NCBI RefSeq assembly: GCF_900168205.1
Contig: NZ_FUZE01000003.1
Location: 186,001-250,000 of the forward strand
Direction: 5' to 3'
Source: Chryseobacterium balustinum
Lineage (GTDB): Bacteria; Bacteroidota; Bacteroidia; Flavobacteriales; Weeksellaceae
Length of the DNA stretch: 64,000 nt
Part shown: piece after piece, positions 51,485 to 60,383 of the stretch
Layout: every line of letters begins with the position of its first letter
Position numbering within the stretch: position 1 is the stretch's first letter
The notes under the pieces: generated by a model
The model's database searches: none
What the model saw: only the letters and a program-made list of their open reading frames with translations
Told to the model about the DNA's origin: nothing
Translations under genes and position numbers: made by a program

Positions 51485-51529
51485 AATTTTTGTAATTTAA
51501 TTTAGATTAGAATAAAACCGATAATGATT

Positions 51530-52009
51530 TTACTTTTTAGCTTTAATCTTTGGGTTAGAAAAGGATTCTTCGTCGATCCATCTGTCTTTGTTGTTGACGT
51601 CGATAAGGTACAAGATGTTATCTTGTCTGGTAAGTAAAAGTGTTTTGGTAACAGGGATCGGAACTTTTTTGTTTTCAAGCAAATCCGCTCTCAGCGAAAT
51701 GATATTTTTTCGGCTTCTCACAATATCACCAGAAAATACATTAGAGGTACTTTCGTTGGTCGCTTTATCGTCAAACATTTCAACGTATGTTGCATTTTTT
51801 CCTTTAATGACGATGAAATTTCTTTCGGTGTGGTCGGCGAAATCTTTGATCAAAACAAATTTTTTACCGTCAATATTAACATCGGTTAAATTTTGATTAA
51901 TACCTTTTCTTTCCTCCAGTTTTGTGAGAATAGCATCCAAAGATCCGTATTGAGCGTTGGCAAAAAAAATAGTTCCGATAAGTAGTACTCCACTGAAAAT
52001 TTTGTTCAT
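51530..52009 (-). CDS. Exported protein of unknown function
   Basis: A 159-residue protein with a signal peptide (MNKIFSGVLLIGTIFFANAQ). The mature part is lysine- and asparagine-rich, with DGKKFVLIKDFADHTERNFIVIKGKNATYVEMFDDK; beta-rich by inspection. No family recognised. It lies between hppD and fahA, 45 bp from fahA. Confidence 0.7.
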   Translation of the reverse strand: MNKIFSGVLLIGTIFFANAQYGSLDAILTKLEERKGINQNLTDVNIDGKKFVLIKDFADHTERNFIVIKGKNATYVEMFDDKATNESTSNVFSGDIVRSRKNIISLRADLLENKKVPIPVTKTLLLTRQDNILYLIDVNNKDRWIDEESFSNPKIKAKK

Positions 52010-52028
52010 GATTCTGTGTTTATAAAAA

Positions 52029-52056
52029 TTTTGTCAGGATCTGCATCCTGACAAAA
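52029..52056 (-). terminator. Terminator after hppD
   Basis: TTTTGTCAGGAT and ATCCTGACAAAA form a perfect 12-bp stem; T-rich tail on the minus strand. Confidence 0.85.
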
Positions 52057-52075
52057 CTCTGTTTATGCTTTTAGA

Positions 52076-53206
52076 TTAAAGATTTCCTCTTTTTTCCTGT
52101 TCTCTTTCTAATGCTTCGAATAATGCTTTGAAGTTACCTGCACCAAAACTTTGTGCACCGTGTCTTTCAATAATCTCGAAGAATAGAGTAGGACGGTCTT
52201 CTACCGGCTTCGTGAAGATCTGAAGTAGGTATCCTTCTTCGTCATGATCAATAAGTATACCTAAAGACTGAAGTTTTTTAAGATCTTCATCGATATGGCC
52301 AACTCTTTCAGGAACCAATTCGTAATAAGCTTCTGGTGGAGCTGAAAGGAATTCTACACCACGTTTCTTCAACTCAGTTACGGTATGAATGATATCTTTT
52401 GTTGCAACAGCGATGTGTTGTACACCTTCGCCTTCGTAGAAATCTAGATATTCTTCTACCTGAGATTTCTTTTTACCTTCTGCAGGTTCATTGATCGGAA
52501 ATTTTGCGAAACCATTTCCGTTTGACATTACTTTAGACATCAAAGCAGAATATTCGGTGTTGATTTGCTTGTCATCAAAAGATAGGATGTTTACAAACCC
52601 CATTACTTTTTCGTACCATTCTACAGTTGGGATCATTCTGTCCCAATCTACGTTTCCTACACAGTGATCAACGTATAATAAACCAGCTTCTTCCGGTTGG
52701 TAAGCGCTTTCCCATTTTTGATAACCAGGCATGAAAGGACCTGTATAATTTTTTCTCTCGATAAACATGTGAACTGTTTCTCCGTAAGTATAAATTCCGG
52801 ACATTCTTACTTCACCGTGCTCATCAGTTAAAGTTACTGGCTCTAAATATGGTTTTCCACCTCTTTTTGTAGTTTCTTCGAAAGCTGAATAGGCATCATC
52901 TACCCAAAGTGCCAAAATTTTAACACCATCACCGTGTTTTTTTACATGCTCATTGATTGGAGAGTCAGACTTAAGACCTGTTGTAAGAATCAATCTGATT
53001 TTTCCCTGCTGTAGAACATAAGATGCGCGATCTCTTACACCTGTTTCAGGACCTGCATAAGCAACAGACTGGAAACCAAATGCTGTTTTATAATAATGAG
53101 CCGCTTGCTTAGCGTTTCCTACATAAAATTCAATGTAATCTGTACCATTAATTGGTAAAAAATTCTCAGCTTGAGCAATTTTTTCGGCAAATGTTAATGT
53201 TGACAT
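52076..53206 (-). CDS. hppD: 4-hydroxyphenylpyruvate dioxygenase
   Basis: A 376-residue HPPD that converts 4-hydroxyphenylpyruvate to homogentisate. Iron ligands are His in YVDHCVGNV, His in VQHIAVATKDI and Glu in LFFEIIERHG. The N-terminal domain has YIEFYVGNAKQAAHYYKTAFGFQ, and the C-terminal GAQSFGAGNFKALFEALEREQ is the expected end. Forms the tyrosine pathway with hmgA and fahA in this window. Confidence 0.96.
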   Translation of the reverse strand: MSTLTFAEKIAQAENFLPINGTDYIEFYVGNAKQAAHYYKTAFGFQSVAYAGPETGVRDRASYVLQQGKIRLILTTGLKSDSPINEHVKKHGDGVKILALWVDDAYSAFEETTKRGGKPYLEPVTLTDEHGEVRMSGIYTYGETVHMFIERKNYTGPFMPGYQKWESAYQPEEAGLLYVDHCVGNVDWDRMIPTVEWYEKVMGFVNILSFDDKQINTEYSALMSKVMSNGNGFAKFPINEPAEGKKKSQVEEYLDFYEGEGVQHIAVATKDIIHTVTELKKRGVEFLSAPPEAYYELVPERVGHIDEDLKKLQSLGILIDHDEEGYLLQIFTKPVEDRPTLFFEIIERHGAQSFGAGNFKALFEALEREQEKRGNL

Positions 53207-53413
53207 ATTTTCTATTTTTACTTTTATTTAATGGTTTGCAAATTACAAAATTCCTGTAAATAATTAAAAACAAAATTGTTATGCAATCGATTGTGTTATT
53301 TTCAATTAATATTAAAGTTTGTTTAAGTATGTTTAAGTTTATTGTTATTTTATTATTTACTTTATATTTGTTAAAGATACAGGATGTGGAAAACAAAATT
53401 ATTTCAAACAAAG

Positions 53414-53437
53414 AAAGCCGTAATTATTTACGGCTTT
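53414..53437 (-). terminator. Terminator after the protein gene at 53428-54219
   Basis: AAAGCCGTAA and TACGGCTTT arms overlapping the stop region, T tail on the minus strand. Confidence 0.7.
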
Positions 53438-54219
53438 TGATTTTTATTATTTAGTCTTCCTGCATCTGGATTGTAATTATCCCATATTTTCCACTCATTA
53501 TCTATTTTGCGGATAAAATAAATTTGGGTGTTGAGCTGGTTCACAAAGTGCTCTTCCCCGGTTTCTCCAACTTTGAAGAGAAGATTCCAAAATTCCTGGG
53601 TTTCAAGAATCTTTTTATCGGGATCATCTGTTATAATGTTTACATCAAATATTTCAAAATTTGAACGATTGTTTTTGGTGACAAGTTCAAACTGTCTTTC
53701 ACAAAGCTCTTTACTGAAAGCCGAAGCTCTCTCAAGAAACGGAGAATTGTCAAATACCCAATCTTTGAATAACTCTATTTTTAATGTAGGAAAATTTTTA
53801 TATAACTTAAAAACCGCTTCGCAATACTGATAAACAATATCGATTGAAAAAATATCGCTGCTTACTTTTTCTTCGAGTATTTGATTTTCTTTAATATCAT
53901 GTATGTATGAGTTGAGATCTTTAAAGCCTAAAAAAATGCATATTTTATCAAGTGTTTTAAAAAAACGTAGGTCATTGTGGGTTTTATCTTGATAATCGTT
54001 TTCAAAAAAACGCTGTAAGGTGATGTGTGAAATTGTATTTCCCAGCTCAAATCGTTTATCGCTTTTGAGTTCTTCAGATGATGCTAATTCTTCTTTTATG
54101 ATTTCTGAAAGAATGATGTAATGACTCCTTTTCCATTCATTTACTGTTCCTAAAACTGAATCTTGAATTTTCGGATGCTTTGCAACTTTTTCTTTTATAG
54201 AATTATAAATCGTCTTCAT
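53428..54219 (-). CDS. Protein with predicted N-terminal DNA-binding-like domain, unknown
   Basis: A 263-residue cytosolic protein. The N-terminal ~115 residues match a Bacteroidota-specific pattern (ISHITLQRFFEND...DLRFFKTLDKICIFLGFKDLNSYI), which resembles a helical DNA-binding-like unit. The C-terminal ~115 residues are SNTF2-like in pattern (FVNQLNTQIYFIRKIDNEWKIWDNYNPDAGR). Role unknown. It stands between hppD and the CoA-transferase gene. Confidence 0.65.
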   Translation of the reverse strand: MKTIYNSIKEKVAKHPKIQDSVLGTVNEWKRSHYIILSEIIKEELASSEELKSDKRFELGNTISHITLQRFFENDYQDKTHNDLRFFKTLDKICIFLGFKDLNSYIHDIKENQILEEKVSSDIFSIDIVYQYCEAVFKLYKNFPTLKIELFKDWVFDNSPFLERASAFSKELCERQFELVTKNNRSNFEIFDVNIITDDPDKKILETQEFWNLLFKVGETGEEHFVNQLNTQIYFIRKIDNEWKIWDNYNPDAGRLNNKNQKP

Positions 54220-54332
54220 TAGTGTAATATTTAAACAACAAAAGTTTTTGACAAATGATTGCCAAAAACTTCATGGTTATTTTAACTAATGTAAGAATTT
54301 TTTTTGTTTGAAAAGCTATATTTTAGATTTTA

Positions 54333-55607
54333 TTAATGTTTAAACCTCTCATAAGCTGCTCTTTCCAGCATTTCTCGATCGTCGGGATGTGCAATGCTGA
54401 TCAATTCCTGAGCTCTTTGGCGAAGGTTTTTCCCGTAAAGATAAACACTTCCGTATTCGGTTACCACCCAATGAATATGACCTCTCGTAGTTACTACTCC
54501 TGCTCCTTGTTTCAGGAAAGGAACGATTCTGGAAACTCCTCTTTTCGTTCTTGAAGTAATGGCAATAATTGGTTTTCCGTCCTCACTTAAAGCGGCACCT
54601 CTCATGAAATCCATTTGTCCGCCGATTCCGCTGTACTGCATCGTTCCGATAGAATCAGCACAAACCTGTCCGGTTAAATCAATTTCAATAGCAGAATTAA
54701 TTGCAACCATTTTTTTGTTTCTCATGATATTGATCGGAAAATTCACCGCACTTACATCATTGAACGCGAAAACGGTATTGTCGTCTACGTAATCGTACAA
54801 TTTTTTTGTTCCGAAACAGAAACTTGTAATGGTTTTATTATTGTGATAACCTTTGTATTTATTGTTAATAACGTCGTTTTGAATTAAATCAATCACTCCG
54901 TCGCTCAGCATTTCGGTGTGTACCCCAAGGTCTTTATGATTTCCTAAACATTTTAAAACGGCATCCGGAATCGTTCCGATTCCCATTTGAAGAGTCGATC
55001 TATCATCAATTAATTCAGCAACGTTTTTCCCAACCAGCATTTCGTCAGGACCTACTTTGGCACCGTAATCAACAGTTGGAAGTTCTTCTTCGTGCCAAAC
55101 CAGTTTATGAATTTTGCTGATGTGGATCATTCCGTCACCATGAGTTCTCGGCATTAAAGGATTAACAATAGCAACAATGGTTTGAGCAGTATCTACGGCC
55201 GCTCTTGCAACATCCACAGAAGTTCCCAATGTACAGAAACCGTGTTTGTCAGGCGGAGAAACCGTAATGAAAGCTACATCAAGCGGTAAAATATTTTTTC
55301 TGAAAAGAATAGGGATTTCACTTAAAAAAACAGGGACGAAATCACCTCTGTCAGAATTCACTGCATCTCTTACAGGTGTGGAAACAAACAAAGAATTGAC
55401 GAAAAATTTATCTTTGTATTCAGGTTTGGCAACTTCCACATTTCCCTGTTGGGTAATAGAAACAATTTCTACATTATCAACACGGTGCGACTGTCTTGCT
55501 AATTCGTCAATTAAATGATTCGGGGTACATGCACTTCCATGAAAGAATACACGGTTTCCGCTTTTTACAGTATATACAGCTTCTTCTGCACTAATATAAT
55601 TGTACAT
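54333..55607 (-). CDS. Acetyl-CoA hydrolase/transferase family protein
   Basis: A 424-residue family I-type CoA-transferase. VFFHGSACTPNHLIDELARQ near the N-terminus, VDVAFITVSPPDKHGFCTLGTSVD, MGIGTIPDAVLKCLGNHKDLGVHTEMLSDG and the nucleophilic Glu region (EYGSVYLYGKNLRQRAQELISIAHPDDR) are conserved with 4-hydroxybutyrate/acetate CoA-transferases (Cat1/Cat2). Could process acetoacetate or acetate from tyrosine breakdown (inference). Confidence 0.9.
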   Translation of the reverse strand: MYNYISAEEAVYTVKSGNRVFFHGSACTPNHLIDELARQSHRVDNVEIVSITQQGNVEVAKPEYKDKFFVNSLFVSTPVRDAVNSDRGDFVPVFLSEIPILFRKNILPLDVAFITVSPPDKHGFCTLGTSVDVARAAVDTAQTIVAIVNPLMPRTHGDGMIHISKIHKLVWHEEELPTVDYGAKVGPDEMLVGKNVAELIDDRSTLQMGIGTIPDAVLKCLGNHKDLGVHTEMLSDGVIDLIQNDVINNKYKGYHNNKTITSFCFGTKKLYDYVDDNTVFAFNDVSAVNFPINIMRNKKMVAINSAIEIDLTGQVCADSIGTMQYSGIGGQMDFMRGAALSEDGKPIIAITSRTKRGVSRIVPFLKQGAGVVTTRGHIHWVVTEYGSVYLYGKNLRQRAQELISIAHPDDREMLERAAYERFKH

Positions 55608-55734
55608 TTTCTAAAATTTTACAGTTATAATTCTAAGGTTTTCTTTGATTCTTTAAAGTTACTTCATATTGTTTGTACGGAAAATAAATAATAGAAAATA
55701 TTTATCATGTTTTAGTGAAACTTTATAAAAAATA

Positions 55735-55763
55735 AAGGACTGAATGTATAAATTCAGTCCTTT
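55735..55763 (-). terminator. Terminator after hmgA
   Basis: AAAGGACTGAAT and ATTCAGTCCTTT form a perfect stem with a 6-base loop. Confidence 0.85.
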
Positions 55764-55785
55764 TATAATTCTAAATAATAGAAAA

Positions 55786-56973
55786 CTATTCTTGTGAACG
55801 ATCTTCCAAACTATGGTCTTCGCTTTCCAGCCAAGAAGTTTTGTAAGAAGGGTCTTCCACTTTCATTGCTTCTTCCGTGATTTTTAAAGGTCTAAAAGGG
55901 TCTACCATTACAGCATATTCTTCAGTGAATTTTTTACCAATACTTCTTTCCATTGCTCCAGGATGAGGTCCGTGAACGATTCCTCCCGGATGAAGGGTGA
56001 AATCCATTAGATCGATATGGTTTCGGCTCATAAAATCACCTTCTGTGTAAAATAAAACTTCGTCAGAATCTATATTCGAGTGGTTGTAAGGTGCAGGAAT
56101 GGCCATCGGATGATAATCATACATTCTTGCACAAAAAGAACAAACTACAAAATTATGTGCCTCAAAAGTCTGGTGAACTGGTGGTGGTTGGTGGATTCTT
56201 CCTGTAATCGGTTCGAAGTTTTTGATATTGAATTTATAAGGATAAAAATAACCGTCCCAACCTACAACATCGAATGGATGCGTTGCATAAATGAAATCAG
56301 TAATTTGGTTTTCTTTTTTTACTTTAATTAAAAATTCTCCTTTTTCATCTTTAGGTTCAACAAAAGTAGGAGCGATGATATCTCTTTCGCAGAATGGAGA
56401 ATGTTCCAAAAGCTGTCCAAATTCGTTTCTGTATCTTTTTGGCGTGTAAATCGGTGAGTGACTTTCGACAACAAAAAATACTGTGTCGTCAGAATTTAAT
56501 TCAACCTGATAAATTGTTCCTCTCGGAATGATCAGATAATCGCCAAAAGAAAATTCAAGATTACCCACAAAAGTTTTCAAAGTTCCGCTTCCGTTATGAA
56601 CGTACAAAAGCTCATCACACTCAGCGTTTTTGTAGAAATAATCCATTGATTTTCTCGGTTTCGCCAATCCCATTTTCAGATCATTGTTCACCAAAAGAAA
56701 CTTTCGGCTGTCCATAAAATCGTCTTCAGGAGTTACATTCATTCCTTTAAACATTCTTGGAGTTACGTTTTTGTCTACGGCAATTTTCGGAGTCACATCT
56801 TTCGGTTCGCCAATCGATTTGATTTGAGTAGGGCGATGAATGTGATACAGCAAAGAAGAAATTCCATGAAAACCTTCCGTTCCGAAAAGTTGCTCATAGT
56901 AGAATTTGTCTTCAGGAGATTTGAAAATTGTATGCCTTTTTTGAGGGATATTTCCCGACTGATGGTATCTCAT
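55786..56973 (-). CDS. hmgA: Homogentisate 1,2-dioxygenase
   Basis: About 395 residues from the ATG at 56973 (MRYHQSGNIPQKRHT); the longer frame to 57036 adds 21 residues not found in the family. Cupin-type ring-cleavage dioxygenase: YLIIPRGTIYQVEL, HNFVVCSFCARMYDYHPMAIPAPYNHSNIDSDEVLFYTEGDF, and PHPGAMERSIG with iron ligands His-Glu-His. Opens homogentisate to maleylacetoacetate. Works with hppD and fahA. Confidence 0.95.
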   Translation of the reverse strand: MRYHQSGNIPQKRHTIFKSPEDKFYYEQLFGTEGFHGISSLLYHIHRPTQIKSIGEPKDVTPKIAVDKNVTPRMFKGMNVTPEDDFMDSRKFLLVNNDLKMGLAKPRKSMDYFYKNAECDELLYVHNGSGTLKTFVGNLEFSFGDYLIIPRGTIYQVELNSDDTVFFVVESHSPIYTPKRYRNEFGQLLEHSPFCERDIIAPTFVEPKDEKGEFLIKVKKENQITDFIYATHPFDVVGWDGYFYPYKFNIKNFEPITGRIHQPPPVHQTFEAHNFVVCSFCARMYDYHPMAIPAPYNHSNIDSDEVLFYTEGDFMSRNHIDLMDFTLHPGGIVHGPHPGAMERSIGKKFTEEYAVMVDPFRPLKITEEAMKVEDPSYKTSWLESEDHSLEDRSQE

Positions 56974-57050
56974 TTTTACTTTTATATCTAGAATTTCAAA
57001 TTTAATATTTTTTAATGAATTGAAATTTAAAAACAAATTTTATTTAAGTT

Positions 57051-57080
57051 TTGTCGTTCTAAAAATAAATGTTAGTTTTG
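57051..57080 (+). promoter_or_regulatory. Promoter of the TonB-dependent receptor gene
   Basis: TTG (57051-57053), exactly 19 bp, TAGTTTTG (57073-57080): full consensus match, 17 bp before the ATG at 57098. Confidence 0.75.
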
Positions 57081-57097
57081 TCTAACAATTTTATTTC

Positions 57098-59170
57098 ATG
57101 AAGCGAATATTATTTTCTGTAGTTTTTTTATCGTCGTTTTGTTTTGCTCAGCAGGCAGACAGTTTAGATTTAAATAAAACTCAAAAAGCAGATTCTGTTA
57201 AAATTTCTGAGAAAAAAGAAATTAAAACAAAAGATATCGATGATGTTGTCATTACCGGAACGATAAAGCCAATTAGTAAATCGAAAAGCCCGGTTGCAGT
57301 GGAGATTTACAGTCAGAAATTTTTCCAGAAAAATCCAACTCCGAATGTTTTTGAAGCAATTGCGATGGTAAACGGCGTAAAACCTCAGTTGAATTGTTCG
57401 GTTTGTAATACAGGAGATATTCACATTAACGGTTTGGAAGGACCTTATACAATGATTTTGATCGATGGAATGCCGATTGTAAGCTCACTTTCTACAGTCT
57501 ATGGTTTGAGCGGAATTCCGAATAGTTTAATTGACAGAATTGAAGTGGTAAAAGGTCCGGCTTCGTCACTTTATGGCTCTGAAGCAATGGGTGGAGTCAT
57601 CAATATTATTACTAAAAATGCTTTGACAGCTCCGAAATTAAGTGTCGATTTAATGACAACAGGCTGGGCTGAAAATAATGTCGATTTGTCTACGAAATTT
57701 AATGTATCTGAAAAAATAGCTTCACTTTTAAGTTTAAATTATTTTAATTCAACCAAAAGATTCGACGAAAATAAAGACAATTTCACCGATGCAGCGTTAC
57801 AAAATAGAATTTCAATTTTCAATAAATGGAATTTCAAAAGAAAAGAAAACCGACAGGCGAGTTTTGCATTAAGATATTTGTATGAAGACCGTTTTGGCGG
57901 AGAAATGCAGTGGAATAAATCGTATCGTGGAAGCGATGAGGTTTATGGTGAAAGTATTTATACCAATCGGGTAGAAGCTTTTGGAGCCTATCAATGGCCG
58001 ATGAAAGAAAATATTGTGACGCAGTTTTCTTACAATTTTCATGACCAGAATTCTTTTTACGGAACCAATCCTTTTGAAGCGACTCAAAAAGTAGCTTTTG
58101 CACAAACGTATTGGGATAAAAAACTAGGAAATCATGATTTGATTTTAGGAGTAACTTTCAAAAGAACTTTTTATGATGACAACACGCCCGGAACTTTATC
58201 AAGCGATGGATTGACCAACGAACCGATGAAATCACCGATTTTAGGAGCTTTTATTCAGGATCAATGGGAGATCAATGAAAAAAATACCTTGTTGTTGGGA
58301 TATCGATTTGATTACGATAAGATTCATCATGCTGTACATTCACCGCGTTTTGCATGGAAGTTTTCCCCGAATCCTTATCATACTTTGCGTTTCAATTTTG
58401 GGACAGGTTTCAGAGTTGTGAATTTATTTACAGAAGATCATGCTGCTTTGACGGGTTCGCGAGATGTTGTGATTCAGTCTAATTTAAAACCGGAAAAGTC
58501 GGTTAACGGAAATCTGAATTATGTCTGGAAAATTCCTGTTGGTGACAAGTTGATTAATTTGGATGCTTCTGCGTTTTACACCTATTTCAGCAATAAGATT
58601 GTCGGCGATTTTGATACGAATCCTGAGAAAATTATTTATGATAATCTTAATGGCTATGGAATTTCAAGAGGAGCTTCGATGAATGTAGATTATAGTTTTA
58701 ATTTTCCGTTAAGCGTAAATCTTGGGGTCACCTATTTAGATGTTTACCAAAAATTTGATGGTGAAACTGAAAAATCCCAACAGCTTCATGCCCCAAAATG
58801 GAGTGGAACATACAGTCTGACGTATAAATTCCAAAGTAATTTGACGATAGATTTTACAGGGCAATTTTATGGACCGATGCGATTGCCGGTTTTACCGAAT
58901 GATTACCGACCGGAATATTCTCCGTTTTATAATCTTGCGAATATTCAGGTTTCGAAAAGTTTTAAATCCGGATTTGAAGTGTATTGCGGAATTAAAAATC
59001 TATTCAATTTCACGCCAAAAGATCCATTAATGCGACCATTTGATCCGTTTGATAAAAATGTTGACGACCCAATCTCTAACCCAAATCGTTATACTTTTGA
59101 TACGACGTATGGATATGCGCCGATGCAGAAAATAAGAGGTTTTTTAGGAGTAAAATATATTTTGAAATAA
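57098..59170 (+). CDS. TonB-dependent outer-membrane receptor with CxxC plug motif
   Basis: A 690-residue receptor. Signal peptide (MKRILFSVVFLSSFCFAQQ), TonB-box-like DIDDVVITGT near residue 48, plug domain with FEAIAMVNGVKPQLNCSVCNTGDIHINGLEGPYTMILIDGMPIVSSL (two cysteines in CSVC), VKGPASSLYGSEAMGGVINIITKN, then ~550 residues of beta-barrel ending in a typical aromatic-terminated strand. The cysteines in the plug are known from receptors next to thioredoxin-like proteins and suggest a metal or metal-chelate ligand (copper is a guess). Confidence 0.92.
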   Translation: MKRILFSVVFLSSFCFAQQADSLDLNKTQKADSVKISEKKEIKTKDIDDVVITGTIKPISKSKSPVAVEIYSQKFFQKNPTPNVFEAIAMVNGVKPQLNCSVCNTGDIHINGLEGPYTMILIDGMPIVSSLSTVYGLSGIPNSLIDRIEVVKGPASSLYGSEAMGGVINIITKNALTAPKLSVDLMTTGWAENNVDLSTKFNVSEKIASLLSLNYFNSTKRFDENKDNFTDAALQNRISIFNKWNFKRKENRQASFALRYLYEDRFGGEMQWNKSYRGSDEVYGESIYTNRVEAFGAYQWPMKENIVTQFSYNFHDQNSFYGTNPFEATQKVAFAQTYWDKKLGNHDLILGVTFKRTFYDDNTPGTLSSDGLTNEPMKSPILGAFIQDQWEINEKNTLLLGYRFDYDKIHHAVHSPRFAWKFSPNPYHTLRFNFGTGFRVVNLFTEDHAALTGSRDVVIQSNLKPEKSVNGNLNYVWKIPVGDKLINLDASAFYTYFSNKIVGDFDTNPEKIIYDNLNGYGISRGASMNVDYSFNFPLSVNLGVTYLDVYQKFDGETEKSQQLHAPKWSGTYSLTYKFQSNLTIDFTGQFYGPMRLPVLPNDYRPEYSPFYNLANIQVSKSFKSGFEVYCGIKNLFNFTPKDPLMRPFDPFDKNVDDPISNPNRYTFDTTYGYAPMQKIRGFLGVKYILK

Positions 59171-59185
59171 GGCTGATGTGTATAT

Positions 59186-59339
59186 GTTTTAACGCAAAGA
59201 TTTATTTTTTAAACTTAAATATTTAAGGTGCAAAGGATAATCAATAAATTGATTTAAGCGAAAGTTTTTCAAGCTTCATCAGCTACTTGTCGCAATCTTC
59301 CTTGAAAAATTTATCGATTTATTAATCTTTGTGTTAAAA
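59186..59339. repeat. MITE-like palindromic element
   Basis: Outer inverted repeats TTTTAACGCAAAGATT (59186-59201) and AATCTTTGTGTTAAAA (59324-59339), and inner AAGTTTTTCAAG near 59261-59272 facing CTTGAAAAA at 59301-59309. No ORF. Confidence 0.7.
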
Positions 59340-59373
59340 TAAATTTAATATTGATAATTAACAATTTGATAAA

Positions 59374-59838
59374 GTGAAAAACTTAATATTTTTATTTTTA
59401 ATGTTAGTGCCTGGTTTTTGTCTTTCACAGATGAAAATCAGCACTTTTTTGGATTGGGAAATTCAGCAACAGGAAAAAGCAAAACCTACGATTATTCATA
59501 TTTATACCGATTGGTGTGCTGTCTGCAAGATTGAATCTTTTCAATTAAATAAAGACAAAGAATTGGTTAAAATGATCAATGAGAATTTTTATTTCATCAA
59601 TTTTGAAGCTGAAAAAACAAGAGAGAAAGTAAATTTTCAGGGAAAAGAATTCAATTATTTACCCAACGGAAACTCCGGAATTCATGAGCTGGCTTTAGCT
59701 TTATCTAAAAATAAAAACCAGCCTGTTTATCCGTTATGGATCATTTTAAATGAAGATCAGGAGTTGGTGTATTATCATGAAGGACAATTTAAATCAAATG
59801 ATTTGAAACAAAAACTTGATGAAATTTTAAAACTTTAA
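59374..59838 (+). CDS. Thioredoxin-like exported protein
   Basis: A 154-residue protein with a GTG start (59374; reads MKNLIFLFLMLVPGFCLSQ, a signal peptide). The redox motif is DWCAVCK (CxxC), in the context TIIHIYTDWCAVCKIESFQLNKD. The ~130-residue mature part fits a thioredoxin fold without a full C-terminal helix check. It follows the CxxC-containing TonB receptor by about 200 bp, so it may keep the receptor or its ligand reduced. Function is inferred from context. Confidence 0.85.
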   Translation: MKNLIFLFLMLVPGFCLSQMKISTFLDWEIQQQEKAKPTIIHIYTDWCAVCKIESFQLNKDKELVKMINENFYFINFEAEKTREKVNFQGKEFNYLPNGNSGIHELALALSKNKNQPVYPLWIILNEDQELVYYHEGQFKSNDLKQKLDEILKL

Positions 59839-59843
59839 TTTTA

Positions 59844-59916
59844 TTTCGCGCAGATTTTGCTGATTTAGCAGATGATTGTGTATAAATAGTTAAAAAAAGA
59901 AATCTGCGAAAGAAAT
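59844..59916. repeat. Extragenic palindrome, GCAGATT-GCTGATTTA family, copy 1
   Basis: TTTCGCGCAGATTT at the left and AAATCTGCGAAAG at the right are inverted; the interior has GCTGATTTAGCAGATGATT, shared with the copy at 61873-61953. Confidence 0.7.
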
Positions 59917-60383
59917 TATTCTGCATCAATCAACACCGCCAATTGGATGCAAGCCTCATCAGAACGGTTGCTCCAGGCATGATTGGTTCCTTTTTGGATA
60001 ACAATATCTCCGGCTTTCAACAGCGTTTCTCCTTCTTCCATAATCAAATACAATTCGCCGGAAAGTATGATGATATAATCTAAAGTCTGAGTTTGATGCA
60101 TCATTGGATGAGGTTCTCCAGCTTTAAATTCCACTCCGAGATCTTTGTCAGGCGGAATGGAAACATATCTGAAATAGGTTCCGTTTTTTGGTGTTTGTGG
60201 AAATCCTGTATTGGGAATTTGAGTTTCAAAATCTAAACTCGCAGGCATTTTCTGAGTATTCCAAATGTCTGAAATGATTAAGCCCGGAAGATGTTCTACA
60301 ACGTTTTCAACTTGCTGATCTTCGATGATGGTTGATCTTCCGTTCTCAATTCCTGTTACAATTCTTCTTGGTATTTTATTCAT
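59916..60383 (-). CDS. Cupin domain protein
   Basis: A 155-residue protein with a C-terminal cupin barrel: YIIILSGELYLIMEEGETLLKAGDIVIQKGTNHAWSNRSDEACIQLAVLIDAE, preceded by a beta-rich N-terminal half. Metal-binding cupin residues are present in part (HPMMHQTQ, LSGEL, NHAW). Function unknown; overlaps the oxidoreductase gene upstream by 8 bp, so they are co-translated. Confidence 0.85.
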   Translation of the reverse strand: MNKIPRRIVTGIENGRSTIIEDQQVENVVEHLPGLIISDIWNTQKMPASLDFETQIPNTGFPQTPKNGTYFRYVSIPPDKDLGVEFKAGEPHPMMHQTQTLDYIIILSGELYLIMEEGETLLKAGDIVIQKGTNHAWSNRSDEACIQLAVLIDAE

